A program made the position numbers and the translations under genes. This document shows, piece by piece, positions 7,004 through 8,288 of a DNA stretch of 8,288 nt (position 1 is its first letter; every line of letters starts with the position of its first letter). The notes beneath the pieces were generated by a model, which was not told where the DNA came from, searched no databases, and saw nothing but the letters and a program-made list of their open reading frames with translations. This DNA comes from Gorillibacterium sp. (GTDB lineage Bacteria > Bacillota > Bacilli > Paenibacillales > NBRC-103111): assembly GCA_023511325.1 (NCBI GenBank), contig JAIMBU010000084.1, positions 1 to 8,288 of the forward strand. The letters run 5' to 3'.

Positions 7004-7053
7004 GTAAGGAAAAAGGTGAGTTTTTGATAGTTAAACTGTACCTTTTACAGTTA
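6987..7053. repeat. Inverted-orientation repeat copies, again 51 bp apart, the second forming a hairpin
   Basis: GTACCTTTTGCAGGTA (6987-7002) and GTACCTTTTACAGTTA (7038-7053) agree at 14 of 16 positions and are exactly 51 bp apart, the same period as the left-hand copies but in the opposite orientation. The second copy also forms a perfect hairpin by itself: AACTGTA (7034-7040), loop CCTTT, TACAGTT (7046-7052). Confidence 0.6.
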
Positions 7054-7063
7054 TTCTATAGTA

Positions 7064-7156
7064 GCGAGTGGTCATGCCAACCTGCAAAGAGTTGGGATGG
7101 TCAAGGACTGAAAGAAGCGAGCGGTCATGCCAACTGCAAAGAGTTGGCATGACCAT
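7064..7156. repeat. Tandem pair of 40-bp hairpin repeats, period 53 bp
   Basis: Copy 1 spans 7064-7103 and copy 2 spans 7117-7156. Both begin GCGAG(T/C)GGTCATGCCAAC and continue with TGCAAAGAGTTGG. Copy 2 forms a perfect 13-bp hairpin: GGTCATGCCAACT (7123-7135), loop GCAAAG, AGTTGGCATGACC (7142-7154). In copy 1 two right-arm bases have changed and one base is added, so its hairpin survives with a mismatch and wobble pairs. No T-run follows on the forward strand and only a weak one on the reverse, so terminators are unlikely. Confidence 0.8.
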
Positions 7157-7194
7157 TGCCTAGAATCTCAAGAAGATTGCGTGTCATCTGGCAC

Positions 7195-7219
7195 AAAAGG
7201 GGATAACCCTCTCTTTTTT
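7195..7219 (-). terminator. Weak terminator-like hairpin
   Basis: AAAAG (7195-7199) plus GGG (7200-7202) pairs across loop ATAA with CCC (7207-7209) and, after a TCT bulge, CTTTT (7213-7217). T-runs exist on both sides, so it could act in either direction. On the minus strand it directly follows the stop of the possible gene remnant at 7219 and lies about 125 nt after the esterase-like gene. The stem is short. Confidence 0.3.
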
Positions 7220-7317
7220 CAAGAATTTACTCTCAGCAATTTCTCATACGCATGCTCATTTTCCTCCATCTTCTCTTCGTTCGGCTTGAAAAGGACTTTC
7301 TTGACAGTCTGTAAAAG
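7219..7317 (-). pseudogene. Possible decayed 3' end of a gene
   Basis: A minus-strand frame of 32 codons without a usable start encodes a highly charged peptide containing QTVKKVLFKPNEEK and ENEHAYEKLLRVNS, then TGA at 7219-7221. It begins after a TAA at 7318-7320 and is followed at once by a terminator-like hairpin, which is how a gene end would look. The composition (Lys, Glu, Asn, an amphipathic pattern) is protein-like. No family is recognised. It overlaps the right-hand inverted repeat, as the end of an insertion-element gene might. Confidence 0.25.
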
Positions 7318-7342
7318 TTAAGTTTAGTCAGTATGTCTTGAA

Positions 7343-8288
7343 TTACTGGTTCAACGGTTTGCTAGCTGGCGAATCTCTAATGACCACAAGATACTGAATA
7401 TAATCGGTCGTCACACCCTCCAAAGGTGGCATACCCGATTCTTGGTTCAACGGCCAAAGAAGCTGCTTGGCGAAAGGCGAATTTTTACCGTTCAGGCGAA
7501 ACAATGTATAAGGATGACCCTCGGCAAAGGGACTCCAAACATGGTTTATATAAGGAGCGTCCTCCAATGTATCGAAGCGAACCGGCTTATACTCCATCCC
7601 CATTCTCAGAAGAGCGATACAGTTCTCATAAGCATAGCCGATCGACAGTACCTTCCCCTGCAGCTCAGGAATTTGTTTATCAATGAGACCACTTAGCCAT
7701 CTGATACCCTCTTGCTCGCCCTGAAAAATATGTTTCAAGCCCCACTGTCCATAAAAGCTAGATTCAGCCGTTAACGTTGGATAAATTTCAGCAAAATTAT
7801 TCATTATGTATAGATCTCGGGTTTGATTGAAGGCTGCGCCGCTGTTATTCGCCTCCAGCATGTGGAGGACATTATCATTAACTAGCCGAAAGCCAAAAAA
7901 TGCTTCCCCTAAGTAGGCGTCATACAAAGCCTCTTGTTCCTGGATATCCTGGTGAATGTCCCTACTCAACTTCTCCACGTCCTCTAATGAAGGGTTGCTC
8001 TGCGAGGCTTTTATGATCCTCGCAATAGGCTCACGTATTTCTTGCGGTAATTCACGATCGGGAAGGACCTCTGCCATATAAGCCAAGGCGGTCAGATATT
8101 GAAACTCCACGTCAATACCAACTACATGAATCTTGCGCTCTTCAGGTAGAATTTGGTTGAGCTTGTACAACAGCTCCCATTGCCCATAGTGGTCCTTAGT
8201 CCAGGCATTGGTACCCTGCAATTGGCTATACATCCTATTTAGAATCTCAGTATCACCGCTCTCTAGGTACTGATTCAAAAAGTAAGCT
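7343..8288 (-). CDS. Erythromycin-esterase-like protein, C-terminal part (5' end cut by window edge)
   Basis: The frame is open to the right edge (reading AYFLNQYLESGD), so the true start lies outside. The TTG at 8278 has no ribosome binding site and is not a credible start. Numbered from that TTG, the 311 residues follow the layout of the erythromycin esterase/EreA-like superfamily: NQYLESGD (2-9), W26 and the helix ending in LNQIL, HVVGIDVE (51-58, like the family's VRFxGFDM), TRDLYIMNNF (153-162, like RDxxMAxN), a GQWGLKHIF stretch with H183 where the family has its second histidine motif, LSIGYAY (211-217), and a closing DYIQYLVVIRDSPA. The first catalytic histidine/glutamate motif would be in the missing part. 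Family members range from true macrolide esterases to uncharacterised hydrolases, so resistance should not be assumed. The product looks intact to its stop at 7343-7345. Confidence 0.6.
   Translation of the reverse strand, partial: AYFLNQYLESGDTEILNRMYSQLQGTNAWTKDHYGQWELLYKLNQILPEERKIHVVGIDVEFQYLTALAYMAEVLPDRELPQEIREPIARIIKASQSNPSLEDVEKLSRDIHQDIQEQEALYDAYLGEAFFGFRLVNDNVLHMLEANNSGAAFNQTRDLYIMNNFAEIYPTLTAESSFYGQWGLKHIFQGEQEGIRWLSGLIDKQIPELQGKVLSIGYAYENCIALLRMGMEYKPVRFDTLEDAPYINHVWSPFAEGHPYTLFRLNGKNSPFAKQLLWPLNQESGMPPLEGVTTDYIQYLVVIRDSPASKPLNQ

Larger units (their letters stand above)
6730..7311. repeat. Imperfect 15-bp inverted repeats near the borders of the repeat-rich gap
   Basis: CAGACTGTCGAGAAA at 6730-6744 recurs inverted at 7297-7311, where the minus strand reads CAGACTGTCAAGAAA (14 of 15). 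Just inside, AGCCGATTCGA on the left resembles AGCCGAACGA on the right after a 9-nt offset. This looks like the terminal inverted repeats of a small non-coding or decayed mobile element. No clear target-site duplication is visible, so the element is inferred only. Confidence 0.35.
6699..7342. other. Repeat-rich intergenic region without an intact gene
   Basis: About 640 bp between the terminator and the stop of the minus-strand gene. A forward 64-codon open frame (7127-7321) begins inside a hairpin, has no ribosome binding site and looks like chance. The content is short repeats, hairpins, a possible decayed gene end, and inverted sequences near the two borders, each listed separately. The left part (6745-6820) shows only a small hairpin, CCTTA-CTAA-TAAGG (6780-6793). 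Confidence 0.6.

Noticed and set aside
6868..7156. CRISPR-like array, because of short repeats with regular 51-53 bp spacing
   Set aside because: There are only two exact copies, orientation flips, the repeat is not the usual CRISPR size with similar-length unique spacers, and no cas genes are present. The Cas4-like domain belongs to a helicase fusion.
7127..7321. Forward 64-codon open frame in the repeat-rich gap
   Set aside because: It starts inside the perfect hairpin at 7123-7154, lacks a ribosome binding site, and its peptide looks like translated non-coding DNA.
7301..7329. TTGACA at 7301-7306 as a forward promoter
   Set aside because: No acceptable -10 follows at 16-18 nt and it points into the 3' end of a minus-strand gene. 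It is part of the inverted repeat.

Overview
The window looks like chromosomal DNA from a low-to-mid GC Firmicute, most likely Paenibacillus or a close relative. The reasons are strong GGAGG-type ribosome binding sites, consensus SigA-like promoters, a match to the Bacillus-type LexA box, a lipoteichoic acid synthase-family protein, and a DinG/XPD-type helicase fused to a RecB/Cas4-like nuclease domain. The genus is inferred from gene style and not proven.

Layout. (1) At 3-65 there may be the last 20 codons of a forward gene that runs in from the left and overlaps the end of the next gene tail to tail. (2) 62-2455, minus strand: a nuclease-helicase of about 797 residues. Its upstream region carries a near-perfect LexA/DinR box, so DNA-damage (SOS) control is predicted. 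(3) 2460-2623: a compact divergent control region. The forward promoter is TTGACA-17-TATATT, a weaker reverse promoter overlaps it at the -35 element, and two dyads just downstream of the forward -10 look like operators. (4) 2624-4536, plus strand: an ArsR-like winged-helix regulator followed by a 12-TM DHA3-type MFS exporter, probably one self-regulated efflux operon. (5) 4567-6698, plus strand: an LTA synthase-like membrane phosphoglycerol transferase with its own strong promoter, a hairpin in its leader, and a very strong terminator. (6) 6699-7342: about 640 bp without an intact gene but rich in repeats. It holds a set of short units spaced 50-51 bp whose orientation flips in the middle, a pair of 40-bp hairpin repeats spaced 53 bp, a possible decayed 3' end of a gene, and a 15-bp inverted pair (14/15) near its two borders. 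(7) 7343-8288, minus strand: the C-terminal part of an erythromycin-esterase-like protein, cut by the right edge.

The genes form three separate modules: DNA repair, regulated efflux, and cell-envelope polymer synthesis. They do not form one pathway. I see no clear new multi-gene system. The most unusual material is the repeat-rich gap at 6822-7156 and the control region at 2460-2610.
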